Below, one piece after another: positions 26,499 to 36,974 of a stretch of 64,000 bases of DNA (position 1 is its first letter; every line of letters starts with the position of its first letter). Below the pieces are notes generated by a model. That model made no database searches and was not told where the DNA came from. It saw only the letters and a list, made by a program, of their open reading frames with translations. Source of the DNA: Methylobacterium aerolatum (GTDB taxonomy: Bacteria; Pseudomonadota; Alphaproteobacteria; Rhizobiales; Beijerinckiaceae); contig NZ_BPQE01000005.1 of NCBI RefSeq assembly GCF_022179085.1, positions 62,001-126,000 on the forward strand, read 5' to 3'. A program made the translations under genes and the position numbers.

Positions 26499-27419
26499 TT
26501 ATTCGGAAACTTTCGTGCGGCGGATACCGGATTTCGTCGGCCGGGGCCGGCCCCGCGCCTCGTCGGCCGCCCAGAGGTGCTGGGCGGCGTAGGCTCGCCA
26601 GGGGCGCCACGCCTCGGCGCGGGCGACGAGGTCGGCCGGGCTCGGCCGTCCCGCCCCGCAGTCGAGGGCGCGAAGCAGGCCGACATCGCCGACGGCCAGG
26701 GCGTCCGGCAGCTTGAGGGCCCGCATGGCAATGTACTGCGCGGTCCAGGGACCGATGCCCGGAATCGCCACGAAGCGCGCCACCGCCGCGTCGAGGCCGT
26801 CGCCCGGGGCGAACAGGTCCGGGTCGGCGAGGACCGCCGCCGCCAGCGCCCGCACGGCGGCGCCCCGGGCGCGGGGCATGGCGAGGGCCTGCGCCACGTC
26901 CGCCTCCACCAGGGCCTCCGGCGTGGGGAAGAGGCGGTCGGGGGCAGCGTCGCCGGGGCCGGGAAAGGGGGCACCGAAGGCTGCCGCCAGCCGCCCCGCG
27001 AGCATCCGGGCCGCCGCCACGGAGACCTGCTGGCCCAGGATCGCCCGGCAGCCGGTCTCGAACGGGTCCCAGGCGCCGGGCAGGCGCAGGCCCGGCCGGG
27101 CGGCGACGAGGCGGGCGAGATGGGGATCGCGCGACAGGCCCGCGCCGATGGCCGCCGGGTCGGCATCGCAGTCGAACTGGCGGCGCAGGCGGGCCTCGAC
27201 CTCGGGGAGGTCGACGGGGGCGACGCCCTCCACCGTCGCGCGCAGGGCATCGCCCTCGGGCACGACGGTGACGCGGCCGGGCCGGCCGGCGATCAGGATC
27301 GTTCGGGCATAGGGCCCGGTGGGGTCTGCGCTCTCGACGCCGGGAATGGCCCGCGCCGCGAGGAAGGCGCGGATCCCTGCCCAATCGTAGGGCGCCCGAA
27401 CGGGCAGAAAGAGAGTCAC
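26499..27419 (-). CDS. alkA: DNA-3-methyladenine glycosylase II (AlkA type)
   Basis: The 306-aa product has an AlkA N-terminal domain (FLPVRAPYDW), then the helix-hairpin-helix-GPD region with FVAIPGIGPWTAQYIAMRAL and a downstream Asp in DALAVGDVGL. It excises alkylated bases as the first step of base excision repair. The GTG at 27419 is the best start because the longer open frame upstream runs into the family B repeat. The C-terminal RPWRAYAAQHLWAAD is typical of the family. Confidence 0.85.
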   Translation of the reverse strand: MTLFLPVRAPYDWAGIRAFLAARAIPGVESADPTGPYARTILIAGRPGRVTVVPEGDALRATVEGVAPVDLPEVEARLRRQFDCDADPAAIGAGLSRDPHLARLVAARPGLRLPGAWDPFETGCRAILGQQVSVAAARMLAGRLAAAFGAPFPGPGDAAPDRLFPTPEALVEADVAQALAMPRARGAAVRALAAAVLADPDLFAPGDGLDAAVARFVAIPGIGPWTAQYIAMRALKLPDALAVGDVGLLRALDCGAGRPSPADLVARAEAWRPWRAYAAQHLWAADEARGRPRPTKSGIRRTKVSE

Positions 27420-27430
27420 GGGCAAATCGG

Positions 27431-27532
27431 AGTTCCCAAAGGGGTCATCCCTTTGGTGGGGTCCAGGGGCAACGCCCCTGGACTGGCAAGGCACCGCCCT
27501 GCAGCCGCCAAAGGGTCGCCCTTCGGAAACCC
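27431..27532. repeat. Multi-hairpin repeat family B, copy 3
   Basis: Same modules as 16818-16921: TTCCCAAAGGGG..CCCTTTGG, then GTCCAGGGGCAACGCCCCTGGAC (a perfect 10-bp stem), a degenerate AGGCACCGCCCT hairpin, and CCAAAGGGTCGCCCTTCGG. It occupies the gap between the gltA stop (27541) and the alkA start on the same strand. Confidence 0.85.
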
Positions 27533-27540
27533 CTGACCGC

Positions 27541-28830
<1,290 letters not shown>

Positions 28831-29101
28831 GGGACGTGGACCCTTCTCAAGAGACGTGACGAGGCCGGGCCCGCCCTCCCCGAGGCGTCCCCGGACCCGC
28901 AAGCGCACCGCGATTGTTGCGGGTGCTCACAGAACCCCCGGTTAGCCGAACGGCGCTGCAACAGCAACGGAGCGGATGACAAAGCCCGGAAGCCGGAAAG
29001 CGAAAATCGGGCCGGGGCGGGGGAGGTCGCGGCGGCGCGAGGCGAGGCGGCGGGGCGCAAAGCGAAGGGAGGACCTGGACGGGCCGGCGGGCGAGGGGGC
29101 C

Positions 29102-30541
29102 TCAGCCCTTCGGCCTTTGGTCCCCGACTTGGTCCCCGAGCCGCGCGAGGCTCTCCGTCCGCCCCAGGACGGCCATCACGTCGAACAGGGGCGGGGAGGT
29201 GGTCCGCCCGGTGAGGGCGGCCCGCAGGGGCTGCGCGATCTGGCCGAGCTTGGCGCCGTTCGCCTCCGCGAATTGCCGCACTGCACCCTCGGTGGCCGCC
29301 GCGCTCCAATCGGGCAGGGCCTCGAGGGCGGGCAGCACCGCGGCGATCCGGGCGCGGCCTTCCTCGGACAGGAGTGCGCTGGCCTTGTCGTCCGGCGCGA
29401 GGGGTCGAACGGCGGTGAGGTAGTAGGCGCTGTCGAGGAGTTCGATCAGGGTCTTCGCCCGCTCCTTCAGGCCGGGCATGGCCAGCGTCAGCTTGTCCCT
29501 CAGGTCGTCGCCCATCGGGACCGGAATGCCGCGCTCGGGGCCGACCTGGGGCAGGATCGTCTCGATCGCCGCCACGAGGTCCGCGTCCGCCGCGTGGCGG
29601 ATGTAGAGCCCGTTGAGGTTGGCGAGCTTGGCGAAGTCGAACCGCGCGGGCGAGCGCCCGACCGCCCCGAGATCGAAGGCCGCCACCATCTCCTCCGTGG
29701 AGAAGACCTCCTGGTCGCCGTGGCTCCAGCCGAGGCGGACGAGGTAGTTGCGCAGCGCCGCCGGCAGGTAGCCGAGGTCGCGATAGGCCTCGACGCCCAG
29801 CGCCCCGTGGCGCTTCGAGAGCTTCGCCCCGTCCGCCCCGTGGATCAGCGGGATATGGGCCATCCGGGGGATGTCCCAGCCGAGGGCGGAAAAGATCTGG
29901 CTCTGCCGGGCGGCGTTGGTGAGGTGGTCGTCCCCGCGGATGATCTGCGTGACGCCCATGTCGTGGTCGTCCACCACCACCGCGAGCATGTAGGTCGGCG
30001 TCCCGTCGGAGCGGAGCAGCACGAGGTCGTCGAGGTCGCGGTTCGCCCAGGTGACGCGGCCCTGCACGGCATCGTCCACCGAGGTCTCGCCCTCGGTGGG
30101 TGCCCGCAGGCGGATGACCGGCTTCACGCCCGCGGGCGCCTCGGACGGGTCGCGGTCGCGCCAGCGCCCGTCGTAGCGGAGGGGGCGACCCTCGGCCCGG
30201 GCCTGCTCGCGCATCTGCACCAGCTCCTCCTGCGTGGCGTAGCAGCGGTAGGCCCGGCCCGCCGCGAGCAGCTCCTCCACCACCTGCCGGTGCCGGTCGG
30301 CCCGGGCGAACTGGAACACCACGTCCCCGTCCCAATCGAGGCCGAGCCACGTCAGCCCTTCCAGGATCGCGTCGATCGCCGCCTTCGTGGAGCGCTCGCG
30401 GTCGGTGTCCTCGATGCGCAGGAGCATCCGCCCGCCGTGGTGGCGGGCATAGAGCCAGTTGAACAGGGCGGTGCGCGCCCCACCGATGTGCAGGAAGCCG
30501 GTGGGGGAGGGGGCGAAGCGCGTGACGACGTCTGACGACAT
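29102..30541 (-). CDS. gltX: Glutamyl-tRNA synthetase
   Basis: The 479-aa class I synthetase has the HIGH-type motif [15 protein letters not shown] at residues 9-23, and the KMSKS equivalent [11 protein letters not shown] near 245. The start is ATG 30541, which begins just before the conserved VVTRFAPSP strand; no Shine-Dalgarno is evident. It charges tRNA-Glu. The adjacent order gltA-gltX and comEC-lexA is a familiar synteny of Hyphomicrobiales. Confidence 0.95.
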   Translation of the reverse strand: MSSDVVTRFAPSPTGFLHIGGARTALFNWLYARHHGGRMLLRIEDTDRERSTKAAIDAILEGLTWLGLDWDGDVVFQFARADRHRQVVEELLAAGRAYRCYATQEELVQMREQARAEGRPLRYDGRWRDRDPSEAPAGVKPVIRLRAPTEGETSVDDAVQGRVTWANRDLDDLVLLRSDGTPTYMLAVVVDDHDMGVTQIIRGDDHLTNAARQSQIFSALGWDIPRMAHIPLIHGADGAKLSKRHGALGVEAYRDLGYLPAALRNYLVRLGWSHGDQEVFSTEEMVAAFDLGAVGRSPARFDFAKLANLNGLYIRHAADADLVAAIETILPQVGPERGIPVPMGDDLRDKLTLAMPGLKERAKTLIELLDSAYYLTAVRPLAPDDKASALLSEEGRARIAAVLPALEALPDWSAAATEGAVRQFAEANGAKLGQIAQPLRAALTGRTTSPPLFDVMAVLGRTESLARLGDQVGDQRPKG

Positions 30542-30986
30542 TGCAATGATGTTTCGGCGATGCGGAGGGATCGGCGTCGGCCGAGCCCCCGGTGCGGCAG
30601 AGGGCTGGACGACGTGACCCCGAAGGGGATGACGACGGAAGTGGGGTCGAAGGCCGGCGGGCCAAGTCCCGTTCGGCCCGATGCGCGGCGCGGACCGCGT
30701 CGCAGGACAGGGCATCGCTCCGCCTTCCGGGTCAAGGGCTTCGAGGTCAAGTCCCGTCACGGCGGGCGCGCGTCATTGCGCTCCGCGCGGTTCCCCGCCG
30801 GAAGGCGTGGGTAGCGGGCTCCGGCGCCTTGTGGCGAATGCACCGCCGTCGCAAGCTGAGCCACACTCGTCCCTGCGAGCACAGCCAAGCAATCCGGGGA
30901 TGCACCGGGTTCTCGCGAGGTCCCACCGCCCCGGATTGCTTGGCTTTCTCTCGCACTGACGATGCGAACTTTCACGGACGACTTCC
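30542..30986. other. Intergenic region between divergent gltX and comEC
   Basis: 445 bp. It holds a family A palindrome at 30873-30960 and a lone half-arm (CGTCATTGCGCTCCGCG) near 30772. No gene or RNA is recognisable. Promoters for gltX and comEC should lie here but are not evident by eye. Confidence 0.6.
30873..30960. repeat. Palindromic repeat family A, copy 4 (divergent variant)
   Basis: The arms are CTGCGAGCACAGCCAAGCAATCCGGGG (first part CTGCGAGCACAGCCAAGCAA) and CCCCGGATTGCTTGGC ending TCTCGCA. It shares the GCGAG..AAGCAATCC core with copies 1 and 3, but with AGCCAAG replacing GCGAAG in both arms. The compensatory change keeps the stem paired, which argues for selection on the fold or for a distinct subfamily. 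Confidence 0.75.
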
Positions 30987-33239
30987 ATGCAGGGCATCGG
31001 CGCGGGGACGGCGGGGGGCGTCATCGCCGTCCTGCGCGCGCCCGTGCCGAGTCTGCTTCGCGGACGCTTCGCCTCGGCCCTGGGCCGGGAGGCGGAGCAG
31101 CGCCGGCTCTTCCCCTGGCTCGCCGTGGCCTTCGGGGTCGGCATCCTCGTCTTCTTCGGCCTCACCGACGGGCGCCCCTGGCTCCCGGCGCCGCTGATCG
31201 CGGCCGCCGCCGCCCTCGCCCTGACCGCCCGCCTCGGCGAGCGACCGGTGGCGCTGGCCGCCGCCCTCGCCCTGGGGTTCGCCTGCCTCGGCTTCGCCGC
31301 CGCCGCCTGGCGGGTGGAGCGGGTGGCCGCCCCCGTGCTGGGACGGGTGATGATCGCGCCCCTGAGCGGTGTCATCGAGGCGCTGGACGAGCGGGAGGAG
31401 GGCGCCCGGCTCATCGTGCGCGTCGAGACGCTCGGGGCCCTCGCCGCCGGGGTCCGGCCCCTGCGGGTGCGGGTGTCGTTCCGCAAGGCGCCGCCCCTGC
31501 GGCCGGGGGACCGGCTGAGCGCCACCGCCCGGCTGATGCCGCCGCCCGAGGCGGCCCGGCCCGGCGGCTACGATTTCGCCCGCGATGCCTACTTCCAGGG
31601 CATCGGCGCGGTGGGCTCCCTGATCGGCCCGATCACGGTGGCGCCCGCCGCCGACGCGCCCCTCGGCCTGCGCCTCGCTGCCGCCCTGGACGACGCCCGC
31701 AACGCCTTCACCCGGCGGATCGCCGAGGGCTACGGCGGCCAGCCCGGCGCCGTCGCCGCCGCCCTGGTGACGGGCAAGCGCGGGCTGATCGGCCCCCGCG
31801 CCAACGATGCCCTGCGCGCGGCGGGAATCTATCACGTCGTCTCGATCTCCGGCCTCCACATGGTGCTCGCGGCGGGCGTCGTGTTCTGGCTCGTCCGGGC
31901 GGTCCTGGCCCTGGTGCCTCATTGCGCCCTCGCTTGGCCGGTGAAGAAGATCGCCGCCGCCTGCGCCATGGTGGGGGTGAGCGCCTACTGCGCCTTCTCC
32001 GGATGGGACATCGCCGCCGAGCGCAGCCTCGTGATGACCCTGGTGATGCTCGGCGCGATTCTCGTGGACCGGCCCGCCCTCTCCATGCGCAACCTCGCCA
32101 TGGCCGCGCTGATCGGCCTCGCCCGGGAGCCGGAGGCCCTGCTCGGCCCGAGCTTCCAGATGTCCTTCGGCGCGGTGGCGGGGCTCGTGGCCTGCGCCCG
32201 CCTCATCGACGGAAGCCTCTTCATCCGGCCGGGGGCCGGGCCCGTGCGGCGCCTGACGGGCCTCGCCGCGCGGACGGCGGTCGGCACCCTGGCCACGACC
32301 CTCGTCGCGCAGATCGCGACCGCGCCCTTCGCCGTCTACCACTTCCAGACGGTCCAGCCCTTCGGCCTCGTCGGCAACGCCCTCACCCTGCCGCTGGTGT
32401 CCCTGGTGGTGATGCCCTGCGCGGTGCTCGGCACCCTCGCCGCGCCCTTCGCCCTCGACCGGCCGGTCTGGTGGCTGATGGGGCAGGCGGTGGCGGGGAT
32501 GCTCGCCATCTCCGAATGGATCGCCGGATTCGGCCGGGCGATCGTGGTGGTGCCCGCCTTCGGCCCAGGAGCGCTCATGCTGCTCGCCGCGGCGCTGCTC
32601 CTCGCGACCCTGCCCGCGACGGGCCTGCGCCGCTTCGCCCTCGCCCCGGCCCTCGCGGGCCTCGCCCTGGCCGCGACACCGCAGCACCACGACCTCTACG
32701 TCGATCGCCAGGGCCTGGGCGCCGCACTCCGGGGCGCGGACGGACACCTCGCCGTGCTCGGCAAGCCCTCCGCCTTCGTGCTGGAACAATGGCTGAAGGC
32801 CGACGGCGACGCGCGCCGGGCCGCAGACCTCCTCGCCGCCGGCACCGGCCGGCACTGCGACCGCCTCGGCTGCACCGGCACGCTGGCGGATGGGCGCTCC
32901 GTCGCCCTGGTGAAGGATCGCCGTGCCTTCCCCGAGGATTGCGCCCGCGCGGCCGTGGTCATCAGCCCGCTCTCGGCGCCGGAGACCTGTGCCGCCCCGC
33001 TGGTCCTCGACCGCCGCCGCCTGTCGGCCCGGGGCGCGGCGGCACTGCGCCTCGACGGCGATGGGGTGCGGGTGACCCACGCCAACAGCCGCGGCATCCC
33101 GCCCTGGCGCCCGCCACAGGGCTCGGCGGACGAGGACAGGACAAAGCAGACCAGGACGGAGCAGGGCGGAAAAGGCGAATCGGCCACGGGCGAGCCGATG
33201 GACACGGCGCCCGACGAGGCCCCGCCAGGACCGCTCTGA
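30987..33239 (+). CDS. comEC: ComEC/Rec2 family DNA-uptake membrane protein
   Basis: The 750-aa protein has multiple membrane segments, an N-terminal DUF4131-like periplasmic region (residues 95-200) and the competence domain with VSISGLHMVLAAGVVFWLVR and SLVMTLVMLGAIL. The C-terminal ~140 residues are a short soluble domain with LTHANS-like remnants rather than the full metallo-beta-lactamase domain. ComEC forms the inner-membrane channel for single-stranded DNA in transformation. Whether this strain is competent is unknown. It neighbours lexA convergently (79-nt gap). Confidence 0.9.
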   Translation: MQGIGAGTAGGVIAVLRAPVPSLLRGRFASALGREAEQRRLFPWLAVAFGVGILVFFGLTDGRPWLPAPLIAAAAALALTARLGERPVALAAALALGFACLGFAAAAWRVERVAAPVLGRVMIAPLSGVIEALDEREEGARLIVRVETLGALAAGVRPLRVRVSFRKAPPLRPGDRLSATARLMPPPEAARPGGYDFARDAYFQGIGAVGSLIGPITVAPAADAPLGLRLAAALDDARNAFTRRIAEGYGGQPGAVAAALVTGKRGLIGPRANDALRAAGIYHVVSISGLHMVLAAGVVFWLVRAVLALVPHCALAWPVKKIAAACAMVGVSAYCAFSGWDIAAERSLVMTLVMLGAILVDRPALSMRNLAMAALIGLAREPEALLGPSFQMSFGAVAGLVACARLIDGSLFIRPGAGPVRRLTGLAARTAVGTLATTLVAQIATAPFAVYHFQTVQPFGLVGNALTLPLVSLVVMPCAVLGTLAAPFALDRPVWWLMGQAVAGMLAISEWIAGFGRAIVVVPAFGPGALMLLAAALLLATLPATGLRRFALAPALAGLALAATPQHHDLYVDRQGLGAALRGADGHLAVLGKPSAFVLEQWLKADGDARRAADLLAAGTGRHCDRLGCTGTLADGRSVALVKDRRAFPEDCARAAVVISPLSAPETCAAPLVLDRRRLSARGAAALRLDGDGVRVTHANSRGIPPWRPPQGSADEDRTKQTRTEQGGKGESATGEPMDTAPDEAPPGPL

Positions 33240-33318
33240 CCGCCCGTCCGACCCCGCCCTGCGCAGGGACCGGCAAGCATCGCCCCCGGCGACGGACCGA
33301 ACGCGCCGGCCCGGTCCC

Positions 33319-34062
33319 TCAGTACCGCCGAACGAGGCTCACGAGGCGGCCCTGGATCCGCACGCGGTCCGGCCCGAGCACGCGGGTCTCGTAGGCGGGG
33401 TTGGCGGCCTCCAGCGCGATGGAGGAGCCCCGGCGCCGCAGGCGCTTGAGGGTCGCCTCCTCGTCGTCGATCAACGCCACGATGATGTCGCCCGTGTTGG
33501 CCGTATCCTGCTTGCGGATGACCACGAGGTCGCCATCGAGGATGCCGGCCTCGACCATCGAATCACCGCGCACCTCAAGGGCGTAATGCTCCCCGCCGGC
33601 CAGAAAATCCGGCGACATCGTCACCGTGTGGCTCTGGTTCTGGATCGCGGCGATGGGGGTGCCGGCGGCGATCCGGCCCATGACCGGAATCGAGACGCCG
33701 CGGAACTCCTCATAGGCGCGGGGCGCCGGGGGCGCCGCCGCCGCCGGCTGCTTGGACAGGCCGCCCTCGACCACGCTCGGGGTGAAGCGCCGGGGCTCGG
33801 GCGCCGAGGCCGCGGCGGCTTCCGCCGCCTCAAGGCCGCGCCCGAGGGCGTCGGGCAGGCGAATCACCTCGATCGCGCGCGCCCGGTTCGGCAAGCGCCG
33901 CAGGAAGCCCCGCTCTTCCAGGGCCGTGATAAGGCGATGGATCCCGGACTTCGACTTCAGATCGAGGGCATCCTTCATCTCGTCGAAGGACGGCGGCACG
34001 CCGCATTCCTGCATCCGCTGCTGGATGAAGCGCAGAAGGTCCAACTGCTTGCGCGTGAGCAT
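33319..34062 (-). CDS. lexA: SOS response transcriptional repressor LexA
   Basis: The 247-aa protein has the N-terminal winged helix ([20 protein letters not shown]), a long alphaproteobacterial linker, the cleavage site Ala133-Gly134 (RIAAGTPI), the catalytic Ser168 (GDSMVEAG) and Lys206 (ATLKRL). RecA-stimulated self-cleavage inactivates it and induces the SOS genes. The start ATG 34062 fits the HTH. A GTTC-N7-GTTC operator lies about 60 bp upstream, so lexA is autoregulated. Confidence 0.96.
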   Translation of the reverse strand: MLTRKQLDLLRFIQQRMQECGVPPSFDEMKDALDLKSKSGIHRLITALEERGFLRRLPNRARAIEVIRLPDALGRGLEAAEAAAASAPEPRRFTPSVVEGGLSKQPAAAAPPAPRAYEEFRGVSIPVMGRIAAGTPIAAIQNQSHTVTMSPDFLAGGEHYALEVRGDSMVEAGILDGDLVVIRKQDTANTGDIIVALIDDEEATLKRLRRRGSSIALEAANPAYETRVLGPDRVRIQGRLVSLVRRY

Positions 34063-34121
34063 CGGTTTGGTCTCGCGGATCGGCGACGGGCGCACTGAAA
34101 CAAATCGCGAACACGTTAAGC

Positions 34122-34136
34122 GTTCCGCAAGTGTTC
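34122..34136. promoter_or_regulatory. LexA operator (GTTC-N7-GTTC)
   Basis: The plus strand reads GTTCCGCAAGTGTTC at these positions, an exact GTTC-N7-GTTC direct repeat as used by alphaproteobacterial LexA (for example in Rhodobacter and rhizobia). It lies 60-74 bp upstream of the lexA start codon. Confidence 0.88.
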
Positions 34137-34242
34137 TGCAAGCGCGAAGCGCGGGCCTTCGTCGGTGCTGCGCCCGTCGATGAAGAAAACGGCGGTCGGC
34201 TGCCATCGGCAAATGGCGTTGAAAACGAAGATTTCTTGAACG

Positions 34243-34937
34243 TTGTCACCGGCGTTGAAGGCCGATGATACCATCGCCGCTGTGTGCCAGTGGCGATATG
34301 AATTGATTCAGCCATCTCTAGCAGTTCCAAGGCGCTATGCGGATCGCGCTCGGCTTGTGCGTGAGATCGCTGGTCGGGAGCACCTATCGTCGAAGGGTCG
34401 ACGAGCGCGTGTCGGCGAGCGAACCCTCCAGCGCTGGATCGACGCCTTCGAACGGCCAGCCCCCCTCGGTAGCTTTACGGCTCTCATGTGCAAGAAGCGA
34501 GCGGACAGCGGCGAAGCTGCCGTCATCGTGAGCCGCGCCTGGGACCGTATCGTTCCCTTCGAGGACCCGGTGAAGCGACGTATAGCGCAGAAACTGAGGC
34601 AGTATGTGCGCGGTCTCGACAAGGCCGGAGGGACGCTTTCATATATTACGCCGCTGGCCGCCTTGTGTAATTGACCCGCGCGGCGGGCATCGCAGGCGAT
34701 GCCACGACACTGAAGGCAATCAGCGTCGCTCCCTACCATACAATCCGTGCCGAACGCGGCTATCGGAGGGTCCACACCTTCAAGGCAGATCGGACGACTT
34801 ATGAGACCGCGAAGCCAAGAATTGAGTGCTTAAGAGCAGGCGTTGCTCCTACCGTTATTTGGGTTGGCGACGTTCATCCTGTGGACGTTCTGTACCGGCG
34901 GCACGACAGAGGCTCGACGGACGCAGGAAGCTCGCCC
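34243..34937 (+). pseudogene. Mu/Tn7-type transposase remnant (frameshifted, deleted)
   Basis: The first segment (34243-34674) encodes a Mu-type transposase N-terminus, with YELIQPSLAVPRRYADRARL and a helix-turn-helix segment GERTLQRWIDAFERP. The second, in another frame (about 34671-34937), encodes the start of the catalytic domain, with HTIRAERGYRRVHTFKADRT and VGDVHPVDVLYRR, then stops. The rest of the DDE domain is missing. A frameshift and a large deletion make it non-functional. Confidence 0.75.
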
Positions 34938-34939
34938 TG

Positions 34940-35948
34940 ACATTGCCTAGCCCGCCGACACTAGCCGCCCCCTCGCGCGCCTGATCCTCTCCGCCGAAGC
35001 CGAGAGTGTCGTCCTCAACGCGGGGCTCTCGCCTCACGCAACGACCGCTCTCGCCCGACGCCAGGAAACAGCACGAAATCGCGCGGAAGCTGATTCTATT
35101 GCCAGGCGAACCAGATGCCGCGCCGCCCTCGCCAAAAGACAAGCCAATCGCACCGCTACCTCTGGAGATCCGTTATGAATGTCCACACACCCGCGAGGCT
35201 TCGACGATTTGTCTAACCTCGATCTACGATCAGATTGGCGGGGCGGTCCAATTTTCGATCGAACGACGAGCCGTGCCGCTCGTCGTAGGCCGACCTGGTA
35301 ACGGCAAGACGATGTCGGTCCGACAGATTGGAGAGGACGACAGTCCTGCGCTCCTTCTGGATGAATAGCCTCGGTTTAAGACGACGAAGGGCATGCACAC
35401 CGGCTTTATCGAAGCCGGAAATTGGAATCATGCTCACAAGACAGGCTGCAAATGGAAATCTGCCGCTGAGAAATACGCGCATCTTGCGAGCCTCGACGAC
35501 AAATTTTTGTTGGTGGACGAATATCAAAACCTCGATCTTAAGGCGATCCGTACACTGTTGCGCTTCAATGACAACTAGCGACTTCCTATCATCCTGAGCG
35601 GCCAACGCCTTAGGTTACGCTGCACGAAGACGGAGGCTTACACCTTCGAGCAAATCACACCGCGCATCAGGCAGAAGGTCACGTTGGACAACCCCGTGCG
35701 ATCGGGTTTCATAGAGTTTGTCGTTGAATCAATCTCGAAGGCCAAGAGGCCTACGAGGAGCTCATCGTCCTTGGCCACAACACCTGCATCCGCGCGGTCG
35801 CCCAGGTATCGGAGACCGCCCGCGCTCCGCGTGGCGAGCGCGGAAGCTTGAACGTCGAGTACCTGCGCGAGGCCGCGAACTTGCCCACGGGGGGCGCGAC
35901 CAAACTTCGGCCTGGCCACTCCCGGTCCGAGGTACGGTGCGCTGAGCG
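34940..35948 (+). pseudogene. TnsC/MuB/IstB-like AAA ATPase remnant (multiple frameshifts)
   Basis: Pieces in different frames form one degraded ATPase. 35006-35368 has Walker A VVGRPGNGKT; 35393-35578 has AEKYAHLASLDDKFLLVDEYQNLDLKAIR with Walker B; a further piece reads LPIILSGQRLRLR (sensor-1-like, 35580-35620); and 35750-35940 has EELIVLGHNTCIRAVAQVSETAR. The order behind a Mu-like transposase is that of a TnsB/TnsC-type transposon. Stop codons and frame changes show it is decayed. Confidence 0.7.
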
Positions 35949-36075
35949 TCCTCAACCGTGACGGTGAGCTGAGGCGACGCCCGGCCTCCACGGGTATGTC
36001 TCAGGTTGAAGCACGCGGTCTCCGACACAGGGGCCAGTTTAAATGCGACGATCAGAAAGGTTCGCGCTTCGCCTG

Positions 36076-36807
36076 CTACGCGATGAAGCCGTGACGAAGT
36101 CCTTCCGCTACGGCTTGCGCACGGTTTTTCGATCCCAACTTCGCCCGGATTCCCCGGAGGTGGCGATCGACTCCGTGTTCTGAGATCCTCATCAACGCGC
36201 CGATTTCAATATCGGTCTTCCCCTCGGCCATCCAATGCAGCGCTTCGCGCTCCCGCGGAGAGAGGGCTCCTTTGGGTTTCGAGGTATGGTCATGAAGTAA
36301 CAGGGCGTGGCCGAACGCGTACGCGGCCACAAGCGTCAGGGCGCCCCTCTGCTCCGGAGCGAGGTCCATGAACCGTCCGGCGAAGGTCATGCCCCCATGG
36401 GCGCCCTCGATGGTCGCCACGGGAACGGTGAACCCGCGGCGAAGACCGTTCTCTGCGGCCTCATCCATGATCCGCGCCGCACGCCCGGCTCGCTTGGGGA
36501 GAAAATCTTCGTCGTCCCAGCCAAAGCCGGACGAACGGCATAGCGTCTCGCTCACCACCGGGTCTTGCAGCGCGTATTGCCGACGTAAGTAGTGCTTTTG
36601 CCAGTCTTCCGAAATCTTTGCCATCACGAGAAAGCGGCGATTGTAGCGGCATAGGTCGCCCGATCCGGGAAGAAGCGAGGCGATGATAGCCTCGACCCCG
36701 AAGCTCGCGAGTTGCGCGGCGAGATGGCTCACGATCTGCTCAATGCTTGGGGCTTTGTCGATCTGACGCAGCAGGGAAACAGTCTCCGATAAAGATGCGA
36801 CACTCAT
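36076..36807 (-). CDS. LuxR-family quorum-sensing transcriptional regulator
   Basis: The 243-aa product has an N-terminal autoinducer-binding domain with the expected aromatic/Asp pocket (WQKHYLRRQYALQDPVV, then GFGWDD) and a C-terminal LuxR helix-turn-helix (LSPREREALHWMAEGKTDIEIGALM). It should bind an acyl-homoserine lactone and act on lux-box promoters. It is divergent from luxI across 167 bp, the classic paired layout. It lies between two decayed mobile elements yet is intact. Confidence 0.93.
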   Translation of the reverse strand: MSVASLSETVSLLRQIDKAPSIEQIVSHLAAQLASFGVEAIIASLLPGSGDLCRYNRRFLVMAKISEDWQKHYLRRQYALQDPVVSETLCRSSGFGWDDEDFLPKRAGRAARIMDEAAENGLRRGFTVPVATIEGAHGGMTFAGRFMDLAPEQRGALTLVAAYAFGHALLLHDHTSKPKGALSPREREALHWMAEGKTDIEIGALMRISEHGVDRHLRGIRAKLGSKNRAQAVAEGLRHGFIA

Positions 36808-36911
36808 AGCTCGATCTCACGCTAAGGCGGTATGATTTATTGAGTTATGTCGCAAGTGAATCACCCCAAGTTTCGTCTTATCGCAGCGCACCGTTGAGCA
36901 CGAGGGAAAAC

Positions 36912-36927
36912 GTACGAGAACGCGTAC
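36912..36927. promoter_or_regulatory. Putative lux-box-like inverted repeat
   Basis: GTACG, six bases, CGTAC forms a perfect 5-bp inverted repeat within the luxR-luxI gap, 47 bp upstream of the luxI start. Position and symmetry fit a LuxR-type operator overlapping the luxI -35 region. The sequence is not a canonical Vibrio lux box. Confidence 0.45.
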
Positions 36928-36962
36928 TTTCGGGAAGAACGGCCCTCGATCACAACGGTGCT

Positions 36963-36974
36963 CGGAGGTGATCC
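36963..36974 (+). promoter_or_regulatory. Near-perfect Shine-Dalgarno of luxI
   Basis: GGAGGTGATCC immediately precedes the luxI ATG. It is complementary to almost the whole anti-SD tail of 16S rRNA, unusual among the genes of this window, and suggests strong translation of the synthase. Confidence 0.7.

Larger units (their letters stand above)
34240..35950 (+). mobile_element. Decayed Mu/Tn7-like transposon
   Basis: Two adjacent remnants, a Mu-type transposase and its AAA ATPase partner, are all that remains. The element sits just upstream of lexA in the otherwise conserved core region. No terminal repeats could be assigned with confidence; several short TTGAA-type motifs around 34218-34260 may be part of the left end. 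Confidence 0.6.

Noticed and set aside
34062-34242. Additional gene between lexA and the transposon remnant
   Set aside because: Short frames only; the sequence is explained by the lexA promoter and the element's edge.
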